Source of the DNA: Helopsaltes ochotensis
Lineage: Eukaryota; Chordata; Aves; Passeriformes; Locustellidae
Direction: 5' to 3'
NCBI GenBank assembly: GCA_013400155.1
Contig: VXBM01000001.1
Coordinates: 1,089,964 to 1,153,963 of the forward strand
DNA length: 64,000 bases
Under the pieces are notes generated by a model that made no database searches, was not told the origin of the DNA, and saw only the letters and a list, made by a program, of their open reading frames with translations. Below are positions 1-12,500 of this stretch, piece after piece (within the stretch, counting starts at the first letter, position 1; each line of letters begins with the position of its first letter). Made by a program: the position numbers and the translations under genes.

Positions 1-504
1 CAGTCGCTCTCCAGCTCCTCCCTCGCCCCGCTGCACATCGCCCAACAAACCCAGGGAGAGGGCTTCACTCAACAGCTCAACGTTGTCAAATTACTCCAAC
101 ATTCATTCCAAACCTTATCAATCCAGCTACGAAACTGCTGGTGGAAAGGAGAAATAAGGCGACTGCTCGGCGAGCCCGCTCAGCTGCCTGGCAGTAACCT
201 TGCCGTGGAGGCTCGGTGCTACCCGGTGGGGCTGTCAGACAGCGCACACGGACACGCACACGGACACAGTTACTTTTCCTTTGACCCCGACACCTCACAG
301 CAAGCCCGTCAGCGCTGCCTGGTCAGGTATCTACGCCTCATCCCCATGGTGCAGCCCCATCCCAGCCAGGGCTTCTGCCTGCCCAGCCCCGCTCCTGGCG
401 CGGGATGCTCTGGGAGGACGAGTCGGGCAGAACCCGCATCCCCGGCATCCCTCGCCGCCCCTTTCCCAGCCGCCTCCCGCGGTGGCGGGGAGGTCGGTCC
501 TTAC
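1..504 (-). other. NEURL1 intron (5' end, short-isoform intron 1)
   Basis: On the minus strand this begins with the donor GTAAGG at 504 and runs off the left edge of the window. It is GC-rich near the exon and ordinary sequence farther out. There is a short imperfect repeat of CACGGACACG near 246-266. Exon 2, which should start by completing an Asp codon, is not present. Confidence 0.65.
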
Positions 505-850
505 CGTAGAGCAGGTTTCTCGTCACCTGCCCCCCCATGTCGGCGCAGCCCCCGCCCGGCTCCGGCCCCGCTCCGCAGTCCCCGGCCCACGCGGGACCCG
601 GCTGCCCCGCGCCGGCAGCCTCCGCCCACACCCGCGCCTCCCGCCGCGGCACCGGCGCTCCGAGCTGTCATCTTTATTTACATAAGAAGGAGGAGACTTC
701 GCGGCTTCCTGAAATAGCTGCCGGCGTTTCACCGATGCGGCGTGTCCCCCCTCCCCAGGCACGGGGCGCGGCGGGCGAATCCTCCCCGCGCGGTGCTGCC
801 GGCCCGGCTCCAACCCGCCGGCACCGGCAGCCCCGGCAACGCTAAGAACA
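350..850 (-). promoter_or_regulatory. CpG island 1: internal promoter of NEURL1 short isoform
   Basis: This GC-rich, CpG-dense stretch surrounds the short first exon and continues upstream of it on the minus strand to about 850, where it changes abruptly to A/T-rich sequence. Read on the minus strand there is a TATA-like segment within CTTATGTAAATAAAGA (686-671), about 135 bases before the ATG. That spacing would allow a short 5' UTR, though CpG-island promoters often do not use a TATA box. The same segment resembles an octamer/forkhead-type site (ATGTAAAT, GTAAATA). A divergent or plus-strand product is not evident. Calling it a promoter is inference from base composition and exon position. 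Confidence 0.7.
505..538 (-). CDS. NEURL1: NEURL1 alternative (short-isoform) first coding exon
   Basis: On the minus strand an ATG at 538-536 in a good context (GACATGG) opens MGGQVTRNLLY plus one base, ending at 505 in TACG followed by GTAAGG, a strong splice donor. The exon carries 11 codons plus 1 nt, so it is phase 1, like the long-isoform exon at 61377-61461. Its N-terminus fits the N-myristoylation pattern MGxxx[S/T] (Gly2, Thr6), as does the long one, which suggests both isoforms are membrane-anchored. NEURL1 is a RING E3 ligase with two neuralized repeats; it is linked to Notch-ligand endocytosis and to CPEB3 ubiquitination at synapses. Only 11 residues are encoded here; the rest lies left of the window. 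The frame stays open upstream but contains no earlier ATG, only a GTG at 652. The assignment rests on phase, strand, myristoylation pattern and position, plus an unverified recollection that mammals have a short NEURL1 isoform with a similar MGGQ start. The alternative is an unrelated gene starting here. Confidence 0.75.
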
Positions 851-883
851 AAGCGGGAGGCACCGCTGACTCCACAGGGGGGG

Positions 884-924
884 AAAAAATAATAATAATA
901 ATAAAATAATAATAATAAAAAAAT
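884..924. repeat. (TAA)n microsatellite
   Basis: Interrupted run of ATA/TAA units directly bordering the upstream edge of CpG island 1. Confidence 0.9.
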
Positions 925-3170
925 AAGAACTCATTTATAAAGCCAAACTACTCTGGCCGTGTGAAACTTTCGCTCCCCACTGCAAAATCCTGAAATAAAT
1001 TAGAATGGGGAAAAGAAAAAGTTAAACAGAATTTATTACCAGACACCACCACACCACTCTTCAAACGGCCTTTGCAGGTTAATTATTAATTATTTAATAG
1101 CAAAAAGTACTCGAAAAGCATAATGGTTCGTCACAGGCTGGAATAACAAAAACGTTACCCCCCGTAAACTCTTTTGTGCGGGGCTCGCATGCTCAGCCCA
1201 CATACAATGCTTCCTGCGCTCCAGCTCATTACCTCTGCTGATGGATAATGGCCAGCGTTAGAAAAAGCAGGGGGATGCCGAGAGTGGTGCAAGGAGGTGC
1301 GCAAGGGACCGCAGCCAGGGATGGTCCCTCTCTGCATCCCGCAGTTCGTGCAGGAATCAGCTCCTTCCCTCCTCTCCATCTCCAGCACCGCGCACCCCTG
1401 CCCACTCACTCCTCTCCCTGCATCTCTCCTGTCCTCTGCTCTACGGGTAAATAAACACAGCAGGCACCGAGCTGCCACAGCCAGCCGCGGCAGATACCAG
1501 CTGGCCCGTTTAAAACTAGCTCATGCATCTTTTTGCTGCACCGCAGTCGCTCTTCTCTCTGCAAAGGAGCGGGAGTCAAACTTGTGCAGCCGCGAGTGCA
1601 GCCCTGGCTCCCAACTCTTACCATGGTGTTGGGCAAATCCTGCCATCTCACTGCCTCGATTCTGCCACCGGAAAAAAAGGAAATAAGATTTTCTCTTGCC
1701 TGTGTTGTAAGGATTATTTGCTTAGGACGTCTGTGTGCTGANNNNNNNNNNNNNNNNNNNNNNNNNNNNNNNNNNNNNNNNNNNNNNNNNNNNNNNNNNN
1801 NNNNNNNNNNNNNNNNNNNNNNNNNNNNNNNNNNNNNNNNNNNNNNNNNNNNNNNNNNNNNNNNNNNNNNNNNNNNNAAAAAAAAAAAAAAAAGTGCAAA
1901 AAAAGCCCAAGCCAAAAAGCATAGTCAGGGTGTTTGCAGTAGTGCTGTGTGCTTGAGGAGAGCTGTGTCCAGCCTTTTCAACCTGCAAGGGGAGCCTCTC
2001 CTGAGCCCTCCATCCAGCCACCACTGCCGGCTCACCCACTGCTCCCACCTGCCCAGCCAAGACGTGCACCCAGATCCCAGGGCCAAGCAGCAGCTCTTCC
2101 TCAGCTGAGCAGTGTGCAGGAAGCACTCTGCTCATCCCTGCCCAAAGTCACACTCTGCAGAGCTCATGGCAGCTTCTTGGCAGAAGAATCTTACTTTTTT
2201 TCCTTCTATTTTTTTTCCCCTCCCCAGATGATGCTGCATTTACAGCAGCAGCGGCTGGGGTGAGGACTCGTCCCCAGGAGCACCATGGTGTGGCCCCTGC
2301 ACCCCAATGGGTGCAGGACACCTCTCAGGTCACACCAACCCACCACAGCACCCTGCTCTGCTCCCTGGCTGCTAGGGACCCACAGATACCACAAGGATGC
2401 TGCTGGTCTCATCTTCTGGGGGGCACTTCACCCTCTCAGGCTAATGGCAAAGGATGCAGAAATTTATAATATCAAATACCATGTTTCACTTGGAGGAATG
2501 AAGGTGGACTTGGACGTTCAATCCCAAGTTTCCTCCCTCAGTTTCTCATTTCAGTTCTGCTTTCCATCCTTACCTTGATCTTGCTACAGCTCTGTGAATA
2601 ATTGACTTCTTGGTTCACTGCCTCAACCAAGAGCTTGCTAGAAAAAAAATATAATTTTAAGTTGGCCCAAAAATGAATGCTTTGTGTGTCTCACTGAACA
2701 AAATGTTTCTTTAACTCAAAATGAAGCATTTTATTTTTGGAGTTATTTTTACCTCATTTTTTCAAGTTATGGTCATTCAATCCAGCTCTGAAATGATGTC
2801 CTTAAAAAAAAATAAATTAAGCCCTTTGTTTTGAATATACTAAAAGGAAAACTGTGAATTGCTATCTTGTCTGATTATTTTATTTTTTGCAACTTATTGG
2901 CTTTGTTTGTTTGTCTGAAGGGGAGGGTGGAGAGGGCAGACTGCCAGAATGAGTCATCCTGTTTGGCAGAAAATTATAAACAATTTCAATTGATTTTAAA
3001 ATTGGGGCTTTTTTTCCAAAAGAATCCAGCATCCCCTCCCACCCCTGAGCTTCCCCCAGTGCTGTGGAGCAGCTCCTGGGGGACACAGACCCTCAGAGCC
3101 ATCCACAGCAGTAGAATGGCCTGTCTGCCCTGTTCTGTGGTAATTCCTTGAGGATTATTTGCCACATGGC
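925..3170. other. Intron sequence upstream of the short-isoform promoter
   Basis: Noncoding sequence of mixed composition with an assembly gap and an A-rich tract. On the plus strand, a long pyrimidine run ending CCCCTCCCCAG at 2227 is followed 32 bases later by GTGAGG at 2260. That is a well-formed acceptor-donor pair around a possible micro-exon in the orientation opposite to NEURL1 (see findings). No recognised gene; the short open frames look like chance. Confidence 0.5.
1742..1877. other. Assembly gap (136 N)
   Basis: Unknown bases, followed directly by a run of 16 A and an A-rich stretch. The gap probably marks a low-complexity A/T tract that short reads did not cross. Any open frame drawn through it is meaningless. 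Confidence 0.99.
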
Positions 3171-3189
3171 AAATCTTTCCTTCACAGAC

Positions 3190-3560
3190 ACATCACTCTG
3201 AAACTTACTGCTGATTTGTTCTGGTCATCTCCAAGCCCATTTCAGACCTGCTCTATTCCAAACTACTCCTCAGTCTTTCATGTTTCAGGTTCTCCTCTAG
3301 ACAAAGGGAAAACCTACCTATTGCCCTGTTCCTGTTTTACAGTTCTGTCGATACACTCTAGGTCCCCTTGGGGTGTTTCTTTGCCCTTGTCAATAAGGAT
3401 AAGGCCTCCCATTTTGGCGTCAAGTATAAAAATCAATAACATCACTGTTTGCACTCCCTTCTGAATCACTGACAAAGGTATTAGGTTGGACCCAACAAAA
3501 ACCCAGCCCCTAAATCCATTTCCATTCATGAACTGCATCCAGCAAACTCCGGCCAAGCAG
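3190..3560 (-). repeat. Degraded CR1-like LINE fragment
   Basis: The plus strand reads like the reverse complement of CR1 3'-ORF sequence, most clearly the stretch ATCACTGACAAAGGTATTAG followed by GTTGGACCCAA near 3464-3494. This resembles the CR1 wording for a GTCATTGATGAAGATGTT-type segment followed by GGACCCAG. It is very diverged, with no intact frame, and its edges are uncertain. Confidence 0.4.
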
Positions 3561-6500
3561 CAGTGTTGCTGTCCAAGCAGGAGGAATCTGCTGCAGGAGT
3601 ATTTTGAGGCAGTGTCTGATCTTGCTAAATATACTTATTAACCACAAGAGTAGGATGCTGAGGCTGCAGAGCACTTCTGAAAATAGATTCACGGTCATCA
3701 AGCCATGTTTTAGCTAAAACCTTGGATCTTTCCAAGCAGCCTTGAGCAGACAGAGGGGTACCTCTCCCAGCCCTCCCAGGATAAAATCCCTACCCTGGGT
3801 ACGAGGCAGGGCGGCCAGGAAGGGTTATGACTATCTGCATGTCTTTCCTGGTGTCCTGGTAAGAAGGCTGGCAGGTCAGCAAGGAGGATGCCAAAGAACC
3901 ATCATGGTCTGGGAAAAGACATCCCAACACAGCCAAACAGTTCAACCCCGACTGAGGGAAAGCACAAGAGATACCTGCAGAGAACCACAGCAGGGAGAAC
4001 CAGCTCTGCAGAGACCTGCCTTGCACAGGAGGAGACACAGAAGAAGATACAAAGAGAGAAGAAAAGGATGAAAACTCCAACTCAGGGAGATCAAGGATAA
4101 GACCATACTTATGCATAGGCCAGGCCAAAAAAATGAAAATCCAGTTCATGCAAGCCTCATGCAGCTAGAAGTTCTTTGGAACTGGACTATGAAGAACTGG
4201 AGTTTACATTTTGTTAGTGAGACAAAATAAGAAATAAAACATCTCTTGATGGGGATTTCATCTCCTTTAATGGTGCTGCAGGTAGAGACATCCAGCCAAG
4301 AACAGTCCAAAAAGTTTCCCTGGATATCAGCATGGGTAAAAGGTGGGAACTCTGAAAATCAATCAGATATTCACCAGGTACATGGAATCTTCTCTTAATG
4401 ACTTCTAGGTTTAAAAGCTGCAATCAGTTTCTCTATTACCACTTACACTTGACTCTATGGTAACAAACAGATTGATTAGAAATTGCCCTCTTTCACTCAA
4501 TGCAGTAGCTCTTAGCTACTGGAGTACATTTAGGAAGATGGGATAATTTATGGGAACACTTTCTTAGGTCTTTTTTCAGCATGAGTCTCTGACTGCTACT
4601 AGGGGGAAACTTCACCTGTACAGAAAACAGATTTTCTTCAGGAACCTCTGCCATTGTAACTTCAGAGGAAAAATTAAATTCTCTGCAGGAAAGCATCCAA
4701 GAAAAAATGTCTCACCAGCATGTACAAGAAACAGCAAGGAAAGCTTGCCTTCTATGTATTCTTTTAATAAGGTGACTCAGATGAAAGGTGTGTCTCCACC
4801 TTCAAACCTTTATCTGTAATGCAAAGACACAGATACTGCTGTAGCAAGCAATATGCTGATTAGTTGACGTTTATGCAGCCATTTGGGAATATAATGAGTT
4901 ATGTCATTATTAAGCATTATTATAAAGCTGCAGCTCTGGATGAAAGCCAAATCTCATCATGTAAGTCAAAGGAAATTCAAAATTCTGGCTTAAATTCTTA
5001 AAATCAAAATCACGACTCATACCTACAAACTACAGCACTGCAACTGCTAACCCAGGTGGCTCAATTATCCCAATACAATTCTCTGCAGGCACGGCAGGAA
5101 GGGGAATTTAAGGACAGGAAAAATCTTTAGGTTGACTAACCACCTCCCATTTGCACTTAGCTTAAATGAGACATCAGCTGTGTTTGCTTTAGTGACAGAA
5201 GCTGCAGCAGCACAGTGGTAAAGGCTGTCTCTGGCAGGGCAATAAAGACATCAGGGAGGTGTTGTAATGGATGTCCAGGTTGTGGACTGATTCGGTGAAG
5301 GAGAGCCAGAGGCCTCATGCCACTGCTTAAGGGCTGTCACTCCTGTTTATGTAAAGCCAAAGCTGGCACAGGACATGCAAGTCTTAACCCTGACGTTGCC
5401 AGCACTCAGCGTTTTATCATCACCTCCCTGCTTGACTGTCTGCAGGAGTGGAAGAGAGAAACGGCAGTGTTGGAGAGGGACAAAAAGCTGAGCAAGAAGA
5501 AGGATTTCTATGGAAAGGAACTGAGTTTTTCCAGCAGCATGTACATGCTCACAAGCCCCCACTGGATGGGGGGGGTTATCTTTAAAGAGAATAACTCAGT
5601 GCATGAAGGTGTCAGGAAAGAAATTAATACACCAAAAGCCAAGAGTGCTCCTTCTTCCTTGAATACTTTTGGGATAATATATTGAGAAAACCCTGTGGGA
5701 AACTAGGAGGAAGCAAGGACTAAAAATCACATAATTCAACGTAAGATGTGCCTGGCAATAAAACATTGCACTGAGCTAACCAGGAGCTTTTAAATGATAC
5801 AGAAAAACTCTCTCTGGGGCAAGGTCCCCTGGAATCTGCCAGAAGCCCATTCCTGAGGACAAGTATCATGCTGTGCATTACACCAACTAGGCCTTCAAAT
5901 GCCTCCAGCTCTGACCTTCATTTCCATGCTAAATTAATAGCTTTGCTTCTCACTGCCATTTCACATTACCTCTTCAAGCACAACAAGATTCAAAAGAATC
6001 TTATGCTTATCCAAATATAATGGAAAATGAATATAAAAATGTCACCAGAAGAAATGCTGTAATTTTAAAAAAACAGAGAAATGCTGATTTATAGCACTCA
6101 CCTGAATGAAGTTGACTTGCATTTTCAGAACTAGAGAGAAAACTAAAGTTTCTATCTTAAAGCAAATATTTTTTTTTACTCTCATAAGAATATCTTTATT
6201 TTTACTTCAACTGGAGGTACGGTACAGTAACAACATGGCAGGACTGAGAAATGTGGTATTTCATGACCAGTTCTGTGGCTATTAAATATTTGGAAACTTT
6301 GAACAGTATCACATGATAAGGCAGTATGGCAGACTTTAGTAACACAAGTATAATGTCTTTCCACAGAAAGGTACAGGGAATACTGGTATAATATATACTT
6401 TTATATAAGTAGCTCGTTCACACTTTACCACAGACAACATCCAAATTCTGCACTGAAAACTAAATACCAGCTGGAATCAACAGCATTTTTATGGCATTTT

Positions 6501-9500
6501 TGCTTTAACATGTGACTGCAGAGCAAACACTCATTCATTTTCACAGTATTCCTGTAGGAAGAGGTGATGCCTCTCTGCCTCAGCTAAAGAAGCACATTTT
6601 GAGTTTTTTCAAAAATTTTAATGAGGACCTTTTCAAGCAACAGGTTAATTCACTCTAACAATCTTCATTCAATGCCCTCTGGAAAGGGCACAGGCAGGAC
6701 TCTGTGAAACCAGAGGTAAATAAGGTAATCAGAAAGCACCGGCACCAAGGTCAGATAGACAACTTCCACTCCAGCACGTGATAGTTTTTGAGAGCCTGAC
6801 TTTGTAATCTTAATAACGTTCCCTCACCAAAGAAATGCAGTTTCTAAAGATTTTTCTTAGCAGATACAATGATAACAGTGAATAACCTCTCTGTTTCCTG
6901 TGCCACCCTTTCTGAGAAAAACCTCACACTTACATGCAGGGATGTTTGTAACCAAGCAAAGGCACTGTATGTTTGTGATGTAAATATTAGCCCAGCAGAG
7001 AAACACCTCTTTATTACCGTGCTGAAAGTCCTCCAGAAAGGACAGCGAAGGGCAGCAGGATCCAAAAGAAACCTGTTGGGCTGGCAAGATGGGCAGGCAG
7101 GCTCATGCCACATGTCCATGAGAATGCCCCCCACTGCGTGTGCCCACAGAAAGTTCTAGCCTGGGCTTTGAAAGGCTCCTGGGGTCACAGAGGACAGTCA
7201 GTGATCCTCCTCCAGGAATGGCTTTTCATGCACTCCTTTTAACCCCAAAACTTCCCTGTCTCCTGCTGCAGGGCCATCTCAGAGGAAATGTGACTTATTT
7301 ATAGACCTTTCTGTACTGAGCTGCTTTCACAGGCTCTTTTACATTGATCTCCAGGGCACGAAAGGAGCTGGAGGTCAAATGCTTCAAGGGCAGAATGGGT
7401 GATTTTTCCAGCCCTGTTGAGAGGAATTTTGCTGGTGTAAATACCAAACAAATCATGTCATGCCTGTTACAGGTGTTGCCCCTTCCCACTCCCTCTGTCC
7501 ATCTTTTACTCACTGTTCTCTGGTCTTCTGCGCTCCCTCACCTGATGTTTGGTACCTCCCCATCCTAGGTTTTTTTTGTGGCCTTTCACGTTTTACCCAA
7601 AATTTAGCCTTCCTCCCTTGTCCTTTAACTCCTTTCTTCTGTTATTCAAATTAAAAGACATTTTGACTCTAACTCGGCCTCACAGAAGTATCATGAAAGG
7701 TCACAAGCCAGAGACAGTAGATTGGGGGCAGTTATTATCAGAATGAGAAAAGAGTTTAGGTTCTTCAGCTCAGGAAAACAGGACTTAATCAGTACAAAAC
7801 CTCACAGCTTTACCTTCACCAAATGCCTTTTTTTAATAGCTACTTTATCAAAGCACCAATCAGATGAACATAAAGTGCAAATATTGTACTAAGTAGAGCA
7901 GTGGTCATGTTTCCCTCCAGTCACTTTCCATCCCACATCTCCATTTCCAGGAGAAGGGATCAGAGCAGGACATGAGACTCATATTACCAAACACAGAAAA
8001 ACGTCCATATCCCCAGGATCTAAACCATGCTAATATATTCACCACTGCAGCTTCTAGACTGAGTGTCTCTGACCTACCACAGCTTCTTCTGATCGGCCGC
8101 AAACTTCCGCAAACCAAAACAACTCTGCTCCTGCCATTGTGCCTCTTCCTCCCATACACCATGCCTCCAATCCAAAGGTCTTTTTCACTTCTCCTTCCTC
8201 CCTCCCCCATTCTTTGTCTCAGCAACCTCTTCTGTGCCGCCCACACACTTGGAGAGTGGAAAGCAGACCAATCTGGCAAGCTCAAATAACAACAAAAAAA
8301 TGGAAAGAAAAGGGAAAAAAAAATTAGTTTTCTGGCCTAGAAGACTCCTCTGTATTTTTATCTGGAGGGAGCAATTAAATCTCTTTTCTTTCACCATGAA
8401 CCAAAGGGAATGGCAATGGATCCCAAGGCCTCTCATTCTCACAAATCAGCCCTCACAAAAATAAGGCGGAAAGGCTGGTATTTCTTATGGACACCCAGGC
8501 ATCTTTGAATAGGAATCATCTTTTCATACTTTTCATCAAGCTTCTTTTCAACCTTCTTCCAGCTCCAAGTACCAGCTAAAAATATCAGTTTTTACAAGGT
8601 GGGGTTGGATTAGCCAGTTTTCTTGTTAGTTTTTCTTAAAAAGAGCTGAGGACAGGCTTTGCTGCCTGCCGGGAGGCTCCTTAACCAGCCAGGCAGTTGT
8701 TGGCACTTCAGCGGCTGCTGGGCTGGCTGGGCATGTGCCCACACACACAGCACAAGAAGGGGGTTTGGAAAGGTGCAGCACCCCCTCAGTGCCCACATGG
8801 CACTAGCAACATTTACCCATCGAAGTCCCAATCCTGCAATCTCACCAGCACACAGAAAAAATCCACTCTGGCATAAAGCATCTAATGACATTAATGGCAC
8901 ACAGCACAGTGATACGGTCCAGGCATATGGAAATAATCACAGGCCCAGAACCCAGGATGACTGATTTTTTTCCCATTCAACATATGTTTTACTTAGATCT
9001 CTGCTTCTTCCCACCCTTCCTTCTCTCAGTCTCCCAAATTATTATTTGGTTTTGGGGAAACAGAGAAAAACATCTTTAAAACAGAAACATTAAATCACAC
9101 CTATCAAAGAAAATGCTTAACTTAGATATAAAAAAGATATTTTATTAAATACACACATTCCTAATAAGAGGCAGGATTTGACCTCAGCACAATTGGTCAC
9201 TTGAGCAGATAAAATACATCTGAACTCTGTTCAGCATGAGGGGCTAAAAATAATGTTTGTGATTAGAATCAAAGAAGTTGAATTTCAATGAGGAGTAAAC
9301 ACTGCTTATTAGGACCAAAGTGTATGTTCCACAGGATGTCTCAAAAACTCTAAGCTATTCTGTGCAGCTATTTGCTTGTTCAAGGTGACCTGTGAGCCAT
9401 ACCCCAGGCTAGTAAAAATCAGCAGTTACATCATTTACAACACCAATCCAAACAGTGTCTCTCCCTCCCTATCAGGTCATCTTAACTCAGCTGTTCTTAT

Positions 9501-12500
9501 GTCCTGGAGACATTTTAGCTGCACAAAAGCATTTTCACTTTTGCAGCTTTGTGCCAACTATGAGGATTCCTGTCACTTTAGCCTTATGTAGCCACACAGA
9601 CAAAATGTCCACCTTCAACAGCTTTATCAGCACAGCTACAGCCACAGTCATCATAATGCTGACAGTCTTTAACCAGGCTTTCACCCAATATCCATCTATA
9701 CTGCTCTATTGAAAGCAATTTCTCACCTGTGTCTCTAGAAGTAGATCAGCCACCACACTCATCACCAGATTTTCTAAACTGGACATTTTCACACATTTCC
9801 TCTTGTGTAACTTGAGGGGCCATTACCAGCACCACTTCAGTGGCAGCAGCATGTCCTTGTCCACAGAGAAAACACAGACAACTGATGCTCAGTGCTCCCC
9901 AACTTCAGCCAGATCTTTATCAAATTGCACTCTGCCACTCCTCTAACTCACACACTAACTCAGTCCACTGACATTTCCCAGATGTCATTCAAGGTCTGAC
10001 TGTGGTCTCACTCCCACTTCAGAGACTATTTGCCCTTCAGCTTCAGTGAGAGGACAGAAGAGAATGTTTTTCATTAATGTAGAGTAGCTAAGAAGTATAA
10101 ATCTTTTTCTGTCCATCTAGATTAAGATAGGAACATTAGACATGGGCATGACAAGATAAATATGTCTGCATGTTCCATGTTAGCAGCACAGGTCTGTACA
10201 CTACATGGACATGATGACATTTCAGATGATGATCCTTTTAACAGGTTCAAGTCTATTGAAGATTTATGTCTTAGGAGTTTTTGATCTTCTCAGAAATTAG
10301 TTTTTGTTTCATGACAAACTCTAATACTAGCTGTCAAGGCAGAGGTTTATTTAAGAGAATATCTACAAGACCCATACCACAGTACCCCTTGGCAACTCCC
10401 CTTTGAAGCGGCTGCTCTTGGGGAGGGCACGGAGCCACCTGTCCCTGGATGCTCAAACACCAGAGTCTGCCTGCTGGTCACTCCTTCTGGATTTTGTTCA
10501 TGCTAACCTAAAGCTCAGTAACTACTATTTTTTTTCTCACAGCCTACACTATATTGCTGACACCATTTATCCATCTGCTGCTCTGCAAGTCTGTGAAACA
10601 CCTAACAGGCTCAAAACTCAGGCAATACAGAAAAGCATCTTTATTCAATACCTTATTTCACCTTCTAGCAAACAGAAGCAGTGTCTGTCTCCCACAGCAG
10701 GGATGGACCCTTAGCTGGGTAAGACCATAGTCTGAGCCAATACTTGTTGGGATTTAGACAACTTGAGCCAAGGAAGGAGACTTGGAAGGTGTTGAAATTT
10801 GAGTGGGAGAGTTGTGTAAAGACACACAGAAATATTTAAAGGAAATGGGCACAGTGAAGAGGAAAGATATTTTTGCTGGTTTATGAAAATTAAGCATACT
10901 CAAGCCTTAATCTACACTACTGAAATCAGTAGAAAGAATTTTGCCAGTGTAGCAAAACAAGAGCAGAAATGGAAACCACATCTGACATTTGCTATGTCAG
11001 ACTCATACAAATTGCTGTAGTTAATAGCCTATGAGATAAATAATACAGCATAGGCAGCATATGATTTTAAATTTTCATTTTCACAGTACAAAGGTGCCAT
11101 AATCTGGAGAGTTTGATGCTTGTAAAAGCCGGTTATGCTGACTCATATTTAAGAAGAGATTTTCCATTTGGATAGCCATGTTAAATCTAGAAGATACCAA
11201 ACAAAAGAACATATGCGAGAAAAATAGATTAAAATACAACATAGAAATAGAAGATAATTTGGATAAAACTTGTTGTAAGTAATTTATTGCTGAAGTAGCC
11301 TTCAAAGTTAAGTTCTTGGAATGTAAAATGCAGAATATTTCTGTAAGTTATTGTTTGGGAACTGATCATATAAGTCTCAGAGGCTTATCCAGTATAAACG
11401 AAAGCATCTGGCCTTGTATCTTTAAGACCATAATGAGATGGCTGCTGAGCAATCACTATGGAAAGCATGATATTCAGAAATTAAAATCTCTCTGATCATA
11501 GAACATATAATGAAGATAACAGAGAAACAGGACTTGGACTGTCACATCAGGCATACTCAGTGGATTAGTCATGCAGGCAGCAGACCTGCACTGCAGGGGA
11601 CAGCAGAAGAAAGGGGTAAGGAGCCTAACCCTAAACAATTAACCTTTGGGTAAGTAGCAGACCATTATTAATCCCTAGAACCAGGGCTAGCATTTCAGGG
11701 CAGTCAAAGCTGGGGTTATTCTGGGAGCAGTATTTTTTAGGGACATTTCCACAATTTACAGCCTGTGGGATGCAATAGGCTCTGATATCACAATTTTCTA
11801 AATACTATCTGCACAGCAGATGTTTTGTGTGTGCACACTACCCCTCAAGCTTCAACCATCTGTTTTTTTATCTAACAAGTCAGGTGTTCATGTTTTTAAT
11901 CAAAATAATAAAATAGGCATTTTTTTGTCTTCTAAGAAAGAAAATATGAGGGTTCTCTGCACTCTTGCAAAACCTTGTTAGAAATGAAAAAAAAAATGGA
12001 GCACGAGGGGGAATGATTCCCCTTTAGTCACAGTGAATATTGCAGAGTAGGACTGTAAAAGGGTGAATTAGCAGCACACACAATGGAGCCTGACACCACC
12101 TGGCTTTCTTCTCCCTTTTTAAATAAGCAAAGAGTAACATGAAGAGGCACCATGGAGACAGAGAGCTCCAACACCAGCAAGGTGTGGGGAGGAGGAAGAG
12201 CAATGCTGGATGAATGCTGACATCTAAACATGCCAGCAAGGGGCAGGGGTGTCCCAGGTGGGTCAGATCCTGAGTCCTTGGAGGACCTCAGACTGCCATC
12301 CCTGGCCAGCTGAGGGTCAGACCCCCGAGAAGATGAGAGGCAACAGCATCAGATGCACTGAACTGGGACACATCGCCCGAGAGGTGCCCTCTCCTCTACC
12401 CTCTTCCCACAAGGGATGAAAACCAAGCAACAAAGAACTTTTTAATGGACCATCACTGGTGATGGACCAGCTCTGACGCTTGGCAAGTTCCTCATTACAA

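Noticed and set aside
536..652. Upstream in-frame extension of the short-isoform exon starting at 652
   Set aside because: The apparent start is GTG, not ATG. The first ATG in that frame is at 538, in a good context and matching the expected short N-terminus.
1406..2135. Open frames on both strands crossing the 136-N gap near 1742-1877
   Set aside because: They depend on unknown sequence and a poly-A tract, with no recognisable protein content.
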